A stretch of 64,000 nucleotides of DNA from contig NZ_WNKS01000001.1 in the NCBI RefSeq assembly GCF_009720655.1, positions 457,972-521,971 on the forward strand, written 5' to 3'. The stretch comes from Rhodoblastus acidophilus (GTDB taxonomy: Bacteria; Pseudomonadota; Alphaproteobacteria; Rhizobiales; Beijerinckiaceae). A model generated the notes under the pieces. The model saw only the letters and a program-made list of their open reading frames with translations. It was not told where the DNA came from and made no database searches. The first letter of the stretch is position 1. Every line of letters begins with the position of its first letter. A program made the translations under genes and the position numbers. This document shows, piece by piece, positions 51,968 to 61,695 of the stretch.

Positions 51968-54235
51968 ATGAACGAGTGTGAAAGCACGACAACGGCTCTT
52001 TATAAGATTTTTCTGGGACGGGACCCGGATGATCTTGGCCTGCACCATTACGCGCATCGGATAGAGCAGGGGGAGTCGCCGTTTTCTATTGCCGCAACCC
52101 TTTGCGATTCCCAGGAATTCGCCGGCCGGCTCGCCGATTGTCTCCTGAAGATCAAGAATGTGGCCGACATCTACGTCCAGAACGGCGAGCAGGCTCTCGC
52201 GCGGAACGACTTCGAGGAGGCCAAGGCCAATTTCGAATTGGCCCTCGCGCTGAACCCCCGGCTGGCCCCCGCCTACCAGCGGCGCGGTCTCGTGGCCCTG
52301 AAGATGAACAGGTCCGACGAGGCCCTGAGCTGCTTCAATTTGGCGCTCACGCTGGCCCCCGACGTCGCGGAAACCCACAGGCTCCGCGCCCTGGCGTTTT
52401 TAGGCGCCGGGCGTCCGGAGGAGGCGCTGGGCTCGGCCGAACGCGCGCTCGCGCTCGATCCGAGCCAGACCCAGGGGCTGATCGCGCGCGCGCTGGCCTT
52501 TAAGGCGCAGGGGCGGGTTGCGGAGGCGCTCGCTTGCCTCGAGAGCGCCGAGGCCGCCGATCCCGGATCTTTCGACGCGCCCTATCAGCGCGGGCTGCTG
52601 CTCGAGGAAACCGGCCGGCCCCGCGAGGCGCGCGCGGTCTATCGTCTGGCGCAGGCGGCCGATCCCCATTCGCCGGAGATTCACTTCCGGCTGGGGCTCG
52701 CGGCGGAAGCCGACGGCGACGAGGCCGCCGCCTGGAGTCATTTCGGCAAGGCCGCATCGCTGGCGCCGGACCATTTCGAATCCTGGTTCCGGAGCGGCGC
52801 CCTGCTGGCAAAAAAACTGGGCCTGCCCGGCGCTGTCACCGACCAGCGCATTGGCCTCGACCTGCCGGCGCCGTCCCGGCCGGTCACGTACCTTCTCTAT
52901 TCGGAGACCGCGGACAACAACGTCACCGCGCAACTTGGCCGCCCCGAATACAGCTATTTCTTCGTGCGCGAGGCCTTTCGAAAAATGCTGGAGCCGCGTG
53001 CGGACGTGGTCGTGATCGGCGATCCCCGGGAAGCCGACGGCATTCATGACCGGCTCCGCGCGCAAGGCGAATCTTGCGTTCTCCTGTCCTTCGCGCCGCC
53101 GCATCGCAGTCTGATCAGCCTGCGCTGTCCCGCGATTCCCATTTTCGCCTGGGAATTCGACACGATCCCGACCGAGGATTGCGGCATTGGACGCCTGGAC
53201 GACTGGCGCCGCGCGCTGGCCCATTTCGGTTGCGCCATCGTGCATTCGCGCTTCGCCAGCGCCGCGGTCGCCAAAGAAATGTATCCTGGCTTTCCCGCTC
53301 TTTCGATTCCCGCCCCGATCTGGGACCGCGCGCGCCGCCCCCCGGAGCCGAAGCCCGCAGTGAAACCGGAAAAGCCGGCGCCGTTCTGGCGGCGGTTCGC
53401 CTCCGCCTCGAAAGCGGCCGTCGAGGAGGACGCCTCCGTCCGCGCCCGGATGGCGCTCGATTGCGAGCTGATCGACGGCAAACGGCGCGCGCAAATCGAG
53501 ATCGCGGCGCCCGGCGCGCCCCGCTTCGCCCTGCGGTTCGCGGAGGACGAAATCGTCTATGTCGCCGTTTTCAATCCCGACGATGGCCGCAAGAACTGGA
53601 AGACGCTGGTCCGCGCCTTCTGCATCGCCTGCCGCGACAACGCCAACGCCACCCTCGTCTTGAAACTCGTCCACCACAAATGCGCCCCGGCGCTGGAGGA
53701 CATCGCCAAGGTGCTGGCCAAGGCGCCGCCGTTCCGCTGCCGCGTTGTCGCCATCGGCGATTTCCTCGAGGCCGAGGATTACGCTTTGCTGGTCGCGAAG
53801 TCCCATTACGCTCTGAACATGTCGTTCGGCGAAGGGCAATGCCTGCCGTTGATGGAGTTCATGTCGCGCGGCAAGCCGGCGGTGTCTCCGGCGCACACCA
53901 GCATGGCGGACTATATCGACGAAACCTGCGCCTTCGTCGTCGCCGCGCACCGCGAGCCCTGCGCCTGGCCGCATGACAATGACGACAAGCTCCGCGCCCA
54001 CCGCTATGGAATCGACTGGGATTCGGCTTTGCGCGCCCTGGAGGCGAGCTATCGCGTCGCCAGCGAGACGCCCGAAATCTATCGGGCCATGGGCGAAAGG
54101 GCGATCGAGAACCAGCGGCGGTTCTGTTCCGAGGACGTCATCTTCGCCCGCTTGCGCGATATGATCGCCTTCCGGTTCTGGTGGGACGACGCGCGCGAAC
54201 GGGCGGACGCGGCTGTAGCTGCCGAGAGCGCATGA
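51968..54235 (+). CDS. DUF4214 - TPR - glycosyltransferase protein
   Basis: The product is about 755 aa. The N-terminal segment LYKIFLGRDPDDLGLHHYAH is a DUF4214-type domain common in surface-protein-linked enzymes. Five or more TPR repeats (about 60-290) and a GT4/GT1-type glycosyltransferase (about 310-740) follow, the latter with IVYVAVFNPDDGRKNWKTLV, HYALNMSFGEGQCLPLMEFM and the GKPAVSPAHTSMADYI donor-site region. It probably transfers sugar during surface polysaccharide or glycoprotein synthesis. It starts an operon of five genes with overlapping or close ends. ATG 51968 is close to GAGG; GTG 51959 is possible. Confidence 0.87.
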   Translation: MNECESTTTALYKIFLGRDPDDLGLHHYAHRIEQGESPFSIAATLCDSQEFAGRLADCLLKIKNVADIYVQNGEQALARNDFEEAKANFELALALNPRLAPAYQRRGLVALKMNRSDEALSCFNLALTLAPDVAETHRLRALAFLGAGRPEEALGSAERALALDPSQTQGLIARALAFKAQGRVAEALACLESAEAADPGSFDAPYQRGLLLEETGRPREARAVYRLAQAADPHSPEIHFRLGLAAEADGDEAAAWSHFGKAASLAPDHFESWFRSGALLAKKLGLPGAVTDQRIGLDLPAPSRPVTYLLYSETADNNVTAQLGRPEYSYFFVREAFRKMLEPRADVVVIGDPREADGIHDRLRAQGESCVLLSFAPPHRSLISLRCPAIPIFAWEFDTIPTEDCGIGRLDDWRRALAHFGCAIVHSRFASAAVAKEMYPGFPALSIPAPIWDRARRPPEPKPAVKPEKPAPFWRRFASASKAAVEEDASVRARMALDCELIDGKRRAQIEIAAPGAPRFALRFAEDEIVYVAVFNPDDGRKNWKTLVRAFCIACRDNANATLVLKLVHHKCAPALEDIAKVLAKAPPFRCRVVAIGDFLEAEDYALLVAKSHYALNMSFGEGQCLPLMEFMSRGKPAVSPAHTSMADYIDETCAFVVAAHREPCAWPHDNDDKLRAHRYGIDWDSALRALEASYRVASETPEIYRAMGERAIENQRRFCSEDVIFARLRDMIAFRFWWDDARERADAAVAAESA

Positions 54236-55119
54236 GCGACGCCCTGGTCCGCTCCTGCGCCGATCGCCTGTCGCGCCTCTCGCAACGGTTCGGCGTCACG
54301 CTGCCGGACGTTACCGCCGATTTCGACCTGTTCGACCTCTCCGACGAGGCCGAGCGCCAGAATCTCGTCGCGCGCCACGCCATTCACGTCGGCGGCCTCT
54401 ATGCGCCGAACCATCTGTTTCTGCACAAGGCGGCCGGTCCGAGGCCGGGTCTGACGATCATCGACCTGAAGGGCGTGGGCAATGTCGCCGTGATCGGGGC
54501 GCGGAGCGGCTTTCAGGGGCAGGTCAGATTCTACGACGACGGCAATCTCGCCGTGCTCTCGGGCGAACAAGCGCATCTGGGCCTCGAGGCGCATCTCAGT
54601 GACGCCAGCGTCCTTCTCTGCGGCCGGGAGACGTTCGCCTGGTCGATCCGGGTCTGGGCCTTCGGCGGCGCACATTGCGTGATCGGCGACGATTGCCTGT
54701 TTTCCGACCTGACGTCGATGCGCACGACCGATCACCATTCGCTCATCGATCTCGCCACCTGGCGCCAGACCAATTTTCCCGCCGACATTGTCTTCGAGCG
54801 CCATGTCTGGGTCGGACAGAACAGCCAGATCGCCAAGGGCGTGCGGATCGGCGCCGGCGCCGTGGTTGGTCAGGGCTCGACCGTCACGCGATCGATCCCC
54901 TCCTGCGAACTTTGGGGCGGCGCCCCAGCGCGGCCGATCCGGAAAAACATCTCGTGGGTGCGCTCCCATCCGGCCGAGGCGGCGGAACTCGAGGCGCTGC
55001 GCGCGCTGCTGCCCGCCGCGCCGGCCAACCCGCAAAGGCGCTTCGGACTGGCGTCGCTCGCATCGCTGCGCTTCTGGCGGCGCGGCGCGAAAACGGAACA
55101 GGAAAATTTGCATGTTTGA
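54232..55119 (+). CDS. Left-handed beta-helix (hexapeptide) acyltransferase
   Basis: The product is 295 aa. C-terminal hexapeptide repeats (VIGDDCLFSDLTSMRTTDHH, VWVGQNSQIAKGVRIGAGAV, VVGQGSTVTRSIPSCELWGG) form the LbH acetyltransferase fold with a catalytic-type His (TTDHHSL). The N-terminal 110 residues are of unknown type. It probably O- or N-acetylates a sugar precursor. The ATGA start overlap with the glycosyltransferase links their functions. Confidence 0.88.
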   Translation: MSDALVRSCADRLSRLSQRFGVTLPDVTADFDLFDLSDEAERQNLVARHAIHVGGLYAPNHLFLHKAAGPRPGLTIIDLKGVGNVAVIGARSGFQGQVRFYDDGNLAVLSGEQAHLGLEAHLSDASVLLCGRETFAWSIRVWAFGGAHCVIGDDCLFSDLTSMRTTDHHSLIDLATWRQTNFPADIVFERHVWVGQNSQIAKGVRIGAGAVVGQGSTVTRSIPSCELWGGAPARPIRKNISWVRSHPAEAAELEALRALLPAAPANPQRRFGLASLASLRFWRRGAKTEQENLHV

Positions 55120-55885
55120 CGACGACGACAGCGTGGGATGGCCGGACATGCTGCAAAGCGGCTGGCATGACACGGAGCGGGGCGAACTGGCGCCAGGGTT
55201 CCCCGTCGTCCCCGACGAATTGATCCTCGACATCGGTTGCGGCGATTTCGGCTTTTTCGAACGTTTCTGCGCCGAACGCGGCGCCCGGCTGATCCTGGCC
55301 GACATCGATGGCGACAAATTGAAGGCGCTGGCCGAAAAGCTGGCGGAATTCGGCCCGGATCGCGTGCGCACGCTCAAGACCGACGCCGACCCAATTCCGC
55401 TGTCCGACGCCTGCGTCGACAAGGTGATCGCCGCCGAAGTGCTGGAGCATGTCGCCGATCCCGAGCGCTTCGTCGCCGAACTCGCGCGCGTGGCGCGACC
55501 GGGCGCATTGTTCCTGGTCACCGTTCCCGGCGCGCTGTCGGAACACTTGCAACAGGAGCTGGCGCCGCCGTCCTATTTCAAGCCGCCCAATCACATTCGC
55601 ATCTTTCAGCCTGGAGAGCTCGCCGCGCTGCTGAGACGCCACGGCCTTGAAGTCGTGTGCGAATCCTCGCGCGGCTTCTACAATTCGATGTGGTGGATGC
55701 TGTTTTGGGCGAGCAAGCAGGATTTCGCGCCGCCGTGGCATCCCGTTCTGCGCGCCTGGAATTCCTGCTGGGCGCGGCTGCTGGAGACCGAGGAGGGCCC
55801 GAAGATCAAACGCATCCTCGACGACTTCCTGCCCAAAAGCGTCGCCGTGGTCGCGCGCAAGCCGCTTGCCGCCACGCAATCGTGA
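55112..55885 (+). CDS. Class I SAM methyltransferase
   Basis: The product is 257 aa with LILDIGCGDFGFFERFCAER (motif I), LILADIDGDKLKAL (motif II), VIAAEVLEHVADPERFV and ARPGALFLVTVPG. ATG 55112 overlaps the previous gene by 8 bases. The substrate is probably a nucleotide sugar or glycan chain end in this operon. Confidence 0.9.
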   Translation: MFDDDDSVGWPDMLQSGWHDTERGELAPGFPVVPDELILDIGCGDFGFFERFCAERGARLILADIDGDKLKALAEKLAEFGPDRVRTLKTDADPIPLSDACVDKVIAAEVLEHVADPERFVAELARVARPGALFLVTVPGALSEHLQQELAPPSYFKPPNHIRIFQPGELAALLRRHGLEVVCESSRGFYNSMWWMLFWASKQDFAPPWHPVLRAWNSCWARLLETEEGPKIKRILDDFLPKSVAVVARKPLAATQS

Positions 55886-55895
55886 AAGCGCGCGC

Positions 55896-58274
55896 ATGAC
55901 CATCAGGGGCAATTTCAAGACCTACCTGCGTGCTGTCCTCCGGCACCCGTTCAACCGGCGCAAGCAGCGGACCTATGTCCGGCTGCACTCTGAAGGCGCG
56001 AGCGCCTTTTATGGCTGGGTCGTCCATAATCCCGGCATATCCGTGCTCGTCGTCTCCTATAATTCGCAGGACGATCTTCCCGCCTGCCTCGCGTCGATCC
56101 GGGCGCAGTCCTATTCGAAGATCGAGGTGATCGTTGTCGAGAACGGAACCGCCGACACCGAGCCGGTTGTCCGCGCCCACTGCCCCGACGCCATTTATGT
56201 GCGGGCGCCGCGCAATCTCGGATTCGCCGAGGGAAGCAACCTTGCTTTGCGCCACGCGCGCGGAGAATTCGTCGCGCTGGTCAATCCGGACGCGCGCCTC
56301 GACGAGGATTGCCTGCTGGAGCTGATGGCCGCGTTCCGCGAAGACTCCAGCCTCGCCGTCGCCACCCCGAAACTTCGGTTCTGGAGCCGCTTCGCCGATT
56401 TCCATTTCATGTCGGCCGGACCGTTCGCCATCCATGTGGCGGACATGGAGCGGCAACTCGCCTACCGCAAATTTTTTACGCGCATAGGCGCGCCGTCTCG
56501 CGACGGCGCCTGGATTTCGGCCAAGCCCTTTCCGCTCGACAACGGCGCCCCCGGGTATCGCGTCATTCTCCGCCTGCCCATCGACGGTTCGACGCCGCGC
56601 ATTCGCGTCAAGGCCGCAGAACCCGTCGTTTGCGCCTCGGCGGGCGCGAGCTTCCCGGCGACGCCGGACGGTCTCATTTCCTTGCCGTTGTCCCCGCACC
56701 TGCATCCGGGGGCCTCGTTCGTCATCAACAACGCGGGTAGCACGATCCTCGGCGGCTATCCCTCAGACATTGGCTTCGCGGACTTCGACTCGCGCGACCA
56801 TGATGTCGGCGGGCACCTGCGCGCCTTCTGCGGCTGCGTGGCGCTGATCAAGCGCGCGGCGCTGGTGGGACAGCCGCTGTTTCGACCAGAATTCTTCGCC
56901 TATTTCGAGGATTCCGAACTGTCCGCGCGCTTGCTCGCGGGCGGCTGGAACCTTGGCTACCGCCCGCGCGCGCTCGCCTATCACAAGCATTCCGCGACCT
57001 CGTCCGAAGGGTCGTCGCTGTGGACGCTTCTGGTCGAACGCGCGCGGCTCATCTACGACCATCACGTGAAGTCCGGCAAGGACGAGGCGATGGCGAAATT
57101 TCTTGCCGACGCCACGCGATATGATGAGGCGCCGGCGGCGCTGAAATCCGTTCTCCTCGATCTCGACCGCCGCATCGGCGCGCCAGATCGGCGCCGCCGC
57201 TGCATCGGGGTTTACAATTCCTGGTGGAACACGTTTGGCGGCGGCGAACTGCACGCGCTCAGCATCTTGCGCGAGATCGCAACCGAGGAGGACGAGATCT
57301 ACCTGATCTCGGAAACGGATTTTGACGTTGACGCGCTGACGCGGCGGTTCGGAATTTCGCTTCCGCGCAGCGTCAAGCTGATCATCCACAAGGTTTCGCC
57401 GCAGTTCACGTCGCAATTCGACGTCTTCGTCAACGCCTGCTACTGTTCTGGTCTGATTTCGAGGGCGAAGCGCTCCTATTATCTGGTCAGCTTCCCGCAT
57501 CGCGGCCTCGGCGCGGAAGCCAAGGCCTCCTATCATTTCCTGTTCAACTCGGCTTTCACGAAAAAATGGGCGGATAAGATCTGGGGCCGGGTTCGCGGCG
57601 AGATCATCTATCCCACCCATTCGCTCGCCGTCGACGTCCGCGAACCGCTGGTCGCGAAGGAGAAGATCGTCGTCACCGTCGGGCGCATCACCCGATCGGG
57701 CCATGCGAAAAACCCCGACGCCGTCATTGAGGCTTTTTTCATGGCGAAGCAGCAGGGCGGCCTCGACGACTGGCGGCTCTGCGTCGTCGGCAGCGTCGAC
57801 GCGTCGCGGCCCGAGGACTTGCTTTTCCTCGACGATCTCAAACGCATGGCCGCGCGGGACGCAAGCGTGGAAATCCTCGCCGATTGCCCGAAAGCCGACC
57901 TCGATCGGCTGCTCGAGCGGGCGGCGATCTACGTTCAGGCGACCGGCCTGAACCAGCCCGCCGACGCGCCTGAGAATCATGAGCATTTCGGCATCGCCAC
58001 GCTCGAAGCCTGCGTGTGCGGCTGTTTCCCCGTCGTCTATCATCTTGGCGGACCCGCCGAGCTGGTGGCGACGCTCGGAACCGGCGCGGTTTACGAGAAC
58101 GGGCGGGACATGGCCCGTGTGCTCGCGGCGCGGATGCGCGAGGCGTGCGGCGCGGATTCCGACGCATTGACCGAAGCGGCGCGCAAGTTCTGCGCGGACA
58201 ACGCCGTCGCGACGCGAAAACTGCTGACGGAAGGAAAGACAGACGAGCCGCGTGTTCGCGAGGAGGTCATGTGA
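55896..58274 (+). CDS. Bifunctional glycosyltransferase (GT2 + GT4-like)
   Basis: The product is 792 aa. The N-terminal GT2 domain (about 45-390) has ISVLVVSYNSQDDLPACLAS, FVALVNPDARLDED (DxD-like) and RPEFFAYFEDSELSARLLAG, typical of rhamnosyl/galactofuranosyl transferases. The middle-to-C-terminal GT-B domain (about 435-770) has IVVTVGRITRSGHAKNPDAV and the ENHEHFGIATLEACVCGCFP donor motif. It adds one or two sugars to the growing glycan. ATG 55896 lies 10 bases after the methyltransferase stop. Confidence 0.9.
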   Translation: MTIRGNFKTYLRAVLRHPFNRRKQRTYVRLHSEGASAFYGWVVHNPGISVLVVSYNSQDDLPACLASIRAQSYSKIEVIVVENGTADTEPVVRAHCPDAIYVRAPRNLGFAEGSNLALRHARGEFVALVNPDARLDEDCLLELMAAFREDSSLAVATPKLRFWSRFADFHFMSAGPFAIHVADMERQLAYRKFFTRIGAPSRDGAWISAKPFPLDNGAPGYRVILRLPIDGSTPRIRVKAAEPVVCASAGASFPATPDGLISLPLSPHLHPGASFVINNAGSTILGGYPSDIGFADFDSRDHDVGGHLRAFCGCVALIKRAALVGQPLFRPEFFAYFEDSELSARLLAGGWNLGYRPRALAYHKHSATSSEGSSLWTLLVERARLIYDHHVKSGKDEAMAKFLADATRYDEAPAALKSVLLDLDRRIGAPDRRRRCIGVYNSWWNTFGGGELHALSILREIATEEDEIYLISETDFDVDALTRRFGISLPRSVKLIIHKVSPQFTSQFDVFVNACYCSGLISRAKRSYYLVSFPHRGLGAEAKASYHFLFNSAFTKKWADKIWGRVRGEIIYPTHSLAVDVREPLVAKEKIVVTVGRITRSGHAKNPDAVIEAFFMAKQQGGLDDWRLCVVGSVDASRPEDLLFLDDLKRMAARDASVEILADCPKADLDRLLERAAIYVQATGLNQPADAPENHEHFGIATLEACVCGCFPVVYHLGGPAELVATLGTGAVYENGRDMARVLAARMREACGADSDALTEAARKFCADNAVATRKLLTEGKTDEPRVREEVM

Positions 58275-58321
58275 CAGCCATTGCAGTCCTGGCGCTCGCG
58301 ACGCCACTTGGCGTGAAATGA

Positions 58322-59548
58322 ATGGAATCATCCCCCTCGCGCGATTCGGGCGTGCAAATGTCGAATGACTATTTCCTGGCTCGCCCGCTGCAATCCGCGC
58401 GGGACAAACTGTACTGCTGCTTTTCCGTGATCTCTGGCGGCGTGACGACGCAAGTGCTGCTTCCGAACTGTGAGGGACTTGAGTTTTTCTTCCGCTCGAA
58501 TGGCGACGAAGACGCAAAGGTGTGGTCGGAGGATTTCGAGGTCGAGACGCTGCGGGGCGCGGCTTCGATCAAGGCCCGGCTTCGTTTCGCACTCGCCATG
58601 AAACGCGATGGGCGCCTGCGATTTGCAACCTGCGCGGCGGTCCCCCATGGACCTGCGACCGCGAAAAAAGCCTTTGCCGCCGTTGCGCGCCGGATGCGCA
58701 GGAGCGGCGCGGCGATCGACGGTCCCGTGGTCTCCAGGTTTCCCGAACTGCTGCGCGGCTGGTCGTCCGATCCTGCGACAGTACAGCCTCGGCTTGTCCA
58801 ATCCGCGAAAGCGGCGATCGTTCTTCACCTTTATTATGAGGAGACCTGGCCGGAAATTGCGGAATTGCTCCAGCGACTCGACCTGGATTTCGACCTGATC
58901 GTCACGGTCGTCTCCGGCAAGGATGGGCTGGCGGAAGGTGTTGCGCAGGCGTTTCCCGGCGCCGAAGTCCGGATCGTGGAGAACCGTGGCCGCGACGTGC
59001 GGCCTTTTCTCCAACTGCTGGAGGAGGGGCGGCTCGACCGCTACCGCTACGTCTGCAAGATTCACGGCAAAAAATCGCTGGAGGGCAACCGCTTCGCCGG
59101 CCTCGGCGCGGTCTGGCGGCACAGGATGCTGTTCGACCTCCTGGGCGCTCCCGGCGCCGCGCGCGCGATCTGCGAGATTTTTGACGCGCATCCGGGCGTC
59201 GGCATGATCGGCCCGCGCGCCTATCGCTATCCCAGCGCCTTGTGTTCGCTTGAACGCTCCTGGGGGGAAAATCGCGCCCGCGTGCTGGATCTGGCGCAAC
59301 GCCTCGGCGTCGCCGACCCGTTCAGGCTCGATTTTTTCTGCGGAACCATGTTCTGGGTCAGGCCGTCGTCGCTGCGGCTTCTGCGGTCTCTGTCGCTTTC
59401 GCAAGGGTTCGAAGCGGAAAGCGGGGCGCTGGACGGCGGCCTCGAACACGCGTTGGAACGGCTCTTTTCCAAGGCTGTCGAGGCCTCCGGCGAAACCGTG
59501 CTGGGGATATCAGGCGAAAGCCTGGAATTTACGCAGGCGCCGCTGTGA
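58322..59548 (+). CDS. Rhamnan synthesis protein F (RgpF)-like glycosyltransferase
   Basis: The product is 408 aa. The RgpF signature is clear in the C-terminal two thirds: AIVLHLYYEETWPEIAELLQ, VENRGRDVRPFLQLLEEG, YVCKIHGKKS and FFCGTMFWVRP. The N-terminal part is unassigned. RgpF proteins act in rhamnose-containing cell-wall or O-polysaccharide synthesis. It closes the glycan operon, 47 bases after the GT2/GT4 gene. ATG 58358 is an alternative start. It converges with the GGDEF/EAL gene. Confidence 0.88.
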   Translation: MESSPSRDSGVQMSNDYFLARPLQSARDKLYCCFSVISGGVTTQVLLPNCEGLEFFFRSNGDEDAKVWSEDFEVETLRGAASIKARLRFALAMKRDGRLRFATCAAVPHGPATAKKAFAAVARRMRRSGAAIDGPVVSRFPELLRGWSSDPATVQPRLVQSAKAAIVLHLYYEETWPEIAELLQRLDLDFDLIVTVVSGKDGLAEGVAQAFPGAEVRIVENRGRDVRPFLQLLEEGRLDRYRYVCKIHGKKSLEGNRFAGLGAVWRHRMLFDLLGAPGAARAICEIFDAHPGVGMIGPRAYRYPSALCSLERSWGENRARVLDLAQRLGVADPFRLDFFCGTMFWVRPSSLRLLRSLSLSQGFEAESGALDGGLEHALERLFSKAVEASGETVLGISGESLEFTQAPL

Positions 59549-59623
59549 CGCGGCCGTGATGGCGTAAGTGGGCGGCCGGACCGTTGCGCGCGTCCGCAGC
59601 CGCAGCTTTTGCGACCAAGTCCT

Positions 59624-61471
59624 TCAAACCGCGCGAGCCTGCCCGGCAAAGCGCTTTGGCGCCCTCTGGACATCAAGCGCGGGATTGTTCCAGCGGCTTT
59701 CCTCCCATTCGTCGAAGGCCGCGGCCGGCAAAGCTGCCGAGAACAGGAAACCCTGCACTTCGTCGCATCCTAGGCTTTGCAGGCTCGCCAGCTGACGCCA
59801 GCTTTCCACCCCCTCCGCCACGACCTTGAGATCGAGACCGTGGGCCATGGTGACGATGGCGCTCAGAATCGCCCGGCTCTTGGCGTTTTGATCCGCCGCC
59901 AGAAGAAGAGAACGATCGATCTTCAATTCACCCACCGGCAGGTTGGCAAGCTGTGCGAGATTTGAGAAACCAGTGCCGAAATCGTCGATCGAAATTTGAA
60001 GTCCCAACGCTCGGACCTCCGAAACCCTGCGCCGCATGTCCGGCGTGTCGGAGATCAGAAGGCTTTCGGTGATCTCGATCTCCATAAGGTTGGGATCGAC
60101 GCCATAGGCGTTGATCGTCGCGGCGAGTTCGGCGACGAAATCCGGACTCTCAAATTGCGCGGGGGAAGCGTTGACGGCGATCCGGCGCGGGCGGCCGGCG
60201 TCCATCCACGCGCGGCATTGCGCGGCGGCCATCCGGAACACGCAGGCGCCCAGCGCGCCAATCAGGCCGGCGCGTTCGGCAAGGCCGACAAAGAGGTTGG
60301 GAGGAATCGCGCCGCGCGCGGGATGGCGCCAGCGCGCGAGGGCCTCGACTCCTCGCAGCTCCAGCGTTTGCGCGTCGAGCTTCGGTTGGAAGTGCAGCTC
60401 CAGCGCGTCTTCCGCGATCGCGCGGCGCAGATCGGCTTCTAGCAGCGTCCGGTCGGAGGCGGCCTGGGCGAGCGCCGGCGTGAAGTGGACGACACGGTTT
60501 TTCCCACCCGACTTGGCCGCATACATGGCGAGATCGGCGAAGCGCAGCAGTTCGTCGGGGTCAGTCGTGTCCTGGGGCATTTGCGCAAGACCGATGCTGG
60601 CGCCGACCCGGACTTCGGAGCCGTCGATGACAAAAGGGTCTTGCAGCGCGAGGAGTATGCGCTCCGCGATCACGCGAAGATCGTCCCGTTCGCCACGCCC
60701 GGGGACAAGCAGAACGAATTCGTCGCCGGCGAAGCGCGCGAGCACGGGCGTCTTTGGGCAGGACTGGCGGAGTTCGCCGAGCGGCGACGTGCAGGTTTCC
60801 ATCGCGCCCAGGTCGAGGTTCAGACCATCCTCGTAAATGCGGCGGCTCGCCAGCCGCAGAAGCTCGTCGCCGGCCTCATGTCCCAGCGCGTCGTTGACCC
60901 TCTTGAAGCCGTCGAGGTCGAGAAAGAGAATGCCGCCGCGGCAGTCCCGTCCCTTGTCGGCGCTGGCGAGCTCCAGGACGTGCGAGATGACGAGCCGATT
61001 GGGCAGCGCCGTCACCGGGTCGGTATACGCCAGAAGGTTCATGCGCAGGATGTTGCTGTTCAGCCGCGTGACCATGGCGCGGAAACTGTCGGCGAGGCCG
61101 CCGACCTCGCACGCGCAATCGACGTTCACGGGTTCGTCGAAGCGGCCGGCGAGGATCTCCTCCGTGCTGTGACGCAGCGCCTTGATCGATCCCGCGAGCC
61201 TTCCGGCGGCGACATAGGTCACCAGCGCAGGGGCGCAGATCATCGCGGCGAAGAGGGCGAGACTGGACATGCCCGCTTCATCGACGAGGTTGTGGAAAGC
61301 GGCCTGGTGCAATCCGATGCCGAGGGTGGTGAAGACCGCCGACATCAGCGCGAAGCGCACCGGAATGCGGTTGATGCCCTTGCCCTTCGAGCCGACGGGC
61401 TGGCTCTCGCTTGGCCTGACACGTCCGGGGTCCGCGCAAGAATTGGAGGGTTCGTAAGGGGAGCGCGCCAT
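59624..61471 (-). CDS. Membrane GGDEF-EAL cyclic-di-GMP enzyme
   Basis: The product is 615 aa. Two N-terminal membrane helices (FALMSAVFTTLGIGLH, SSLALFAAMICAPALVTYVA) are followed by a HAMP-like segment. The GGDEF domain signature is AGDEF in VLARFAGDEFVLLV, and no RxxD inhibitory site is seen five residues before it. The EAL domain is catalytically complete: GVEALARWRHP, VNASPAQF, EITESLL, DDFGTGFSNL, KIDRSLL and AEGVE. It can probably make and/or degrade c-di-GMP. ATG 61471 after AAGG is chosen over an open frame reaching 61696. It is divergent from the MCP-PilZ gene, whose PilZ domain could read its product. Confidence 0.92.
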   Translation of the reverse strand: MARSPYEPSNSCADPGRVRPSESQPVGSKGKGINRIPVRFALMSAVFTTLGIGLHQAAFHNLVDEAGMSSLALFAAMICAPALVTYVAAGRLAGSIKALRHSTEEILAGRFDEPVNVDCACEVGGLADSFRAMVTRLNSNILRMNLLAYTDPVTALPNRLVISHVLELASADKGRDCRGGILFLDLDGFKRVNDALGHEAGDELLRLASRRIYEDGLNLDLGAMETCTSPLGELRQSCPKTPVLARFAGDEFVLLVPGRGERDDLRVIAERILLALQDPFVIDGSEVRVGASIGLAQMPQDTTDPDELLRFADLAMYAAKSGGKNRVVHFTPALAQAASDRTLLEADLRRAIAEDALELHFQPKLDAQTLELRGVEALARWRHPARGAIPPNLFVGLAERAGLIGALGACVFRMAAAQCRAWMDAGRPRRIAVNASPAQFESPDFVAELAATINAYGVDPNLMEIEITESLLISDTPDMRRRVSEVRALGLQISIDDFGTGFSNLAQLANLPVGELKIDRSLLLAADQNAKSRAILSAIVTMAHGLDLKVVAEGVESWRQLASLQSLGCDEVQGFLFSAALPAAAFDEWEESRWNNPALDVQRAPKRFAGQARAV

Positions 61472-61695
61472 GTCCGGCCTTGTTCGCGCGCCGGATTGGC
61501 GCGCCGTTTTCTCAACCTGTGCGGGAAATAATGAAAGAAAGGCACAGAGCTTCGTGAAGTTTTTAATAAACAGCTCAGCGAGCCGCTTTCGCCAACGCTC
61601 CCGGCTGGTCCATGATCGCACGTTCACACCAAAAGCCTGGCGAAAGTCTCTGTCGTCAGAGTCGCCGCACACTTCGCCATGTTGCGAGCACTGCA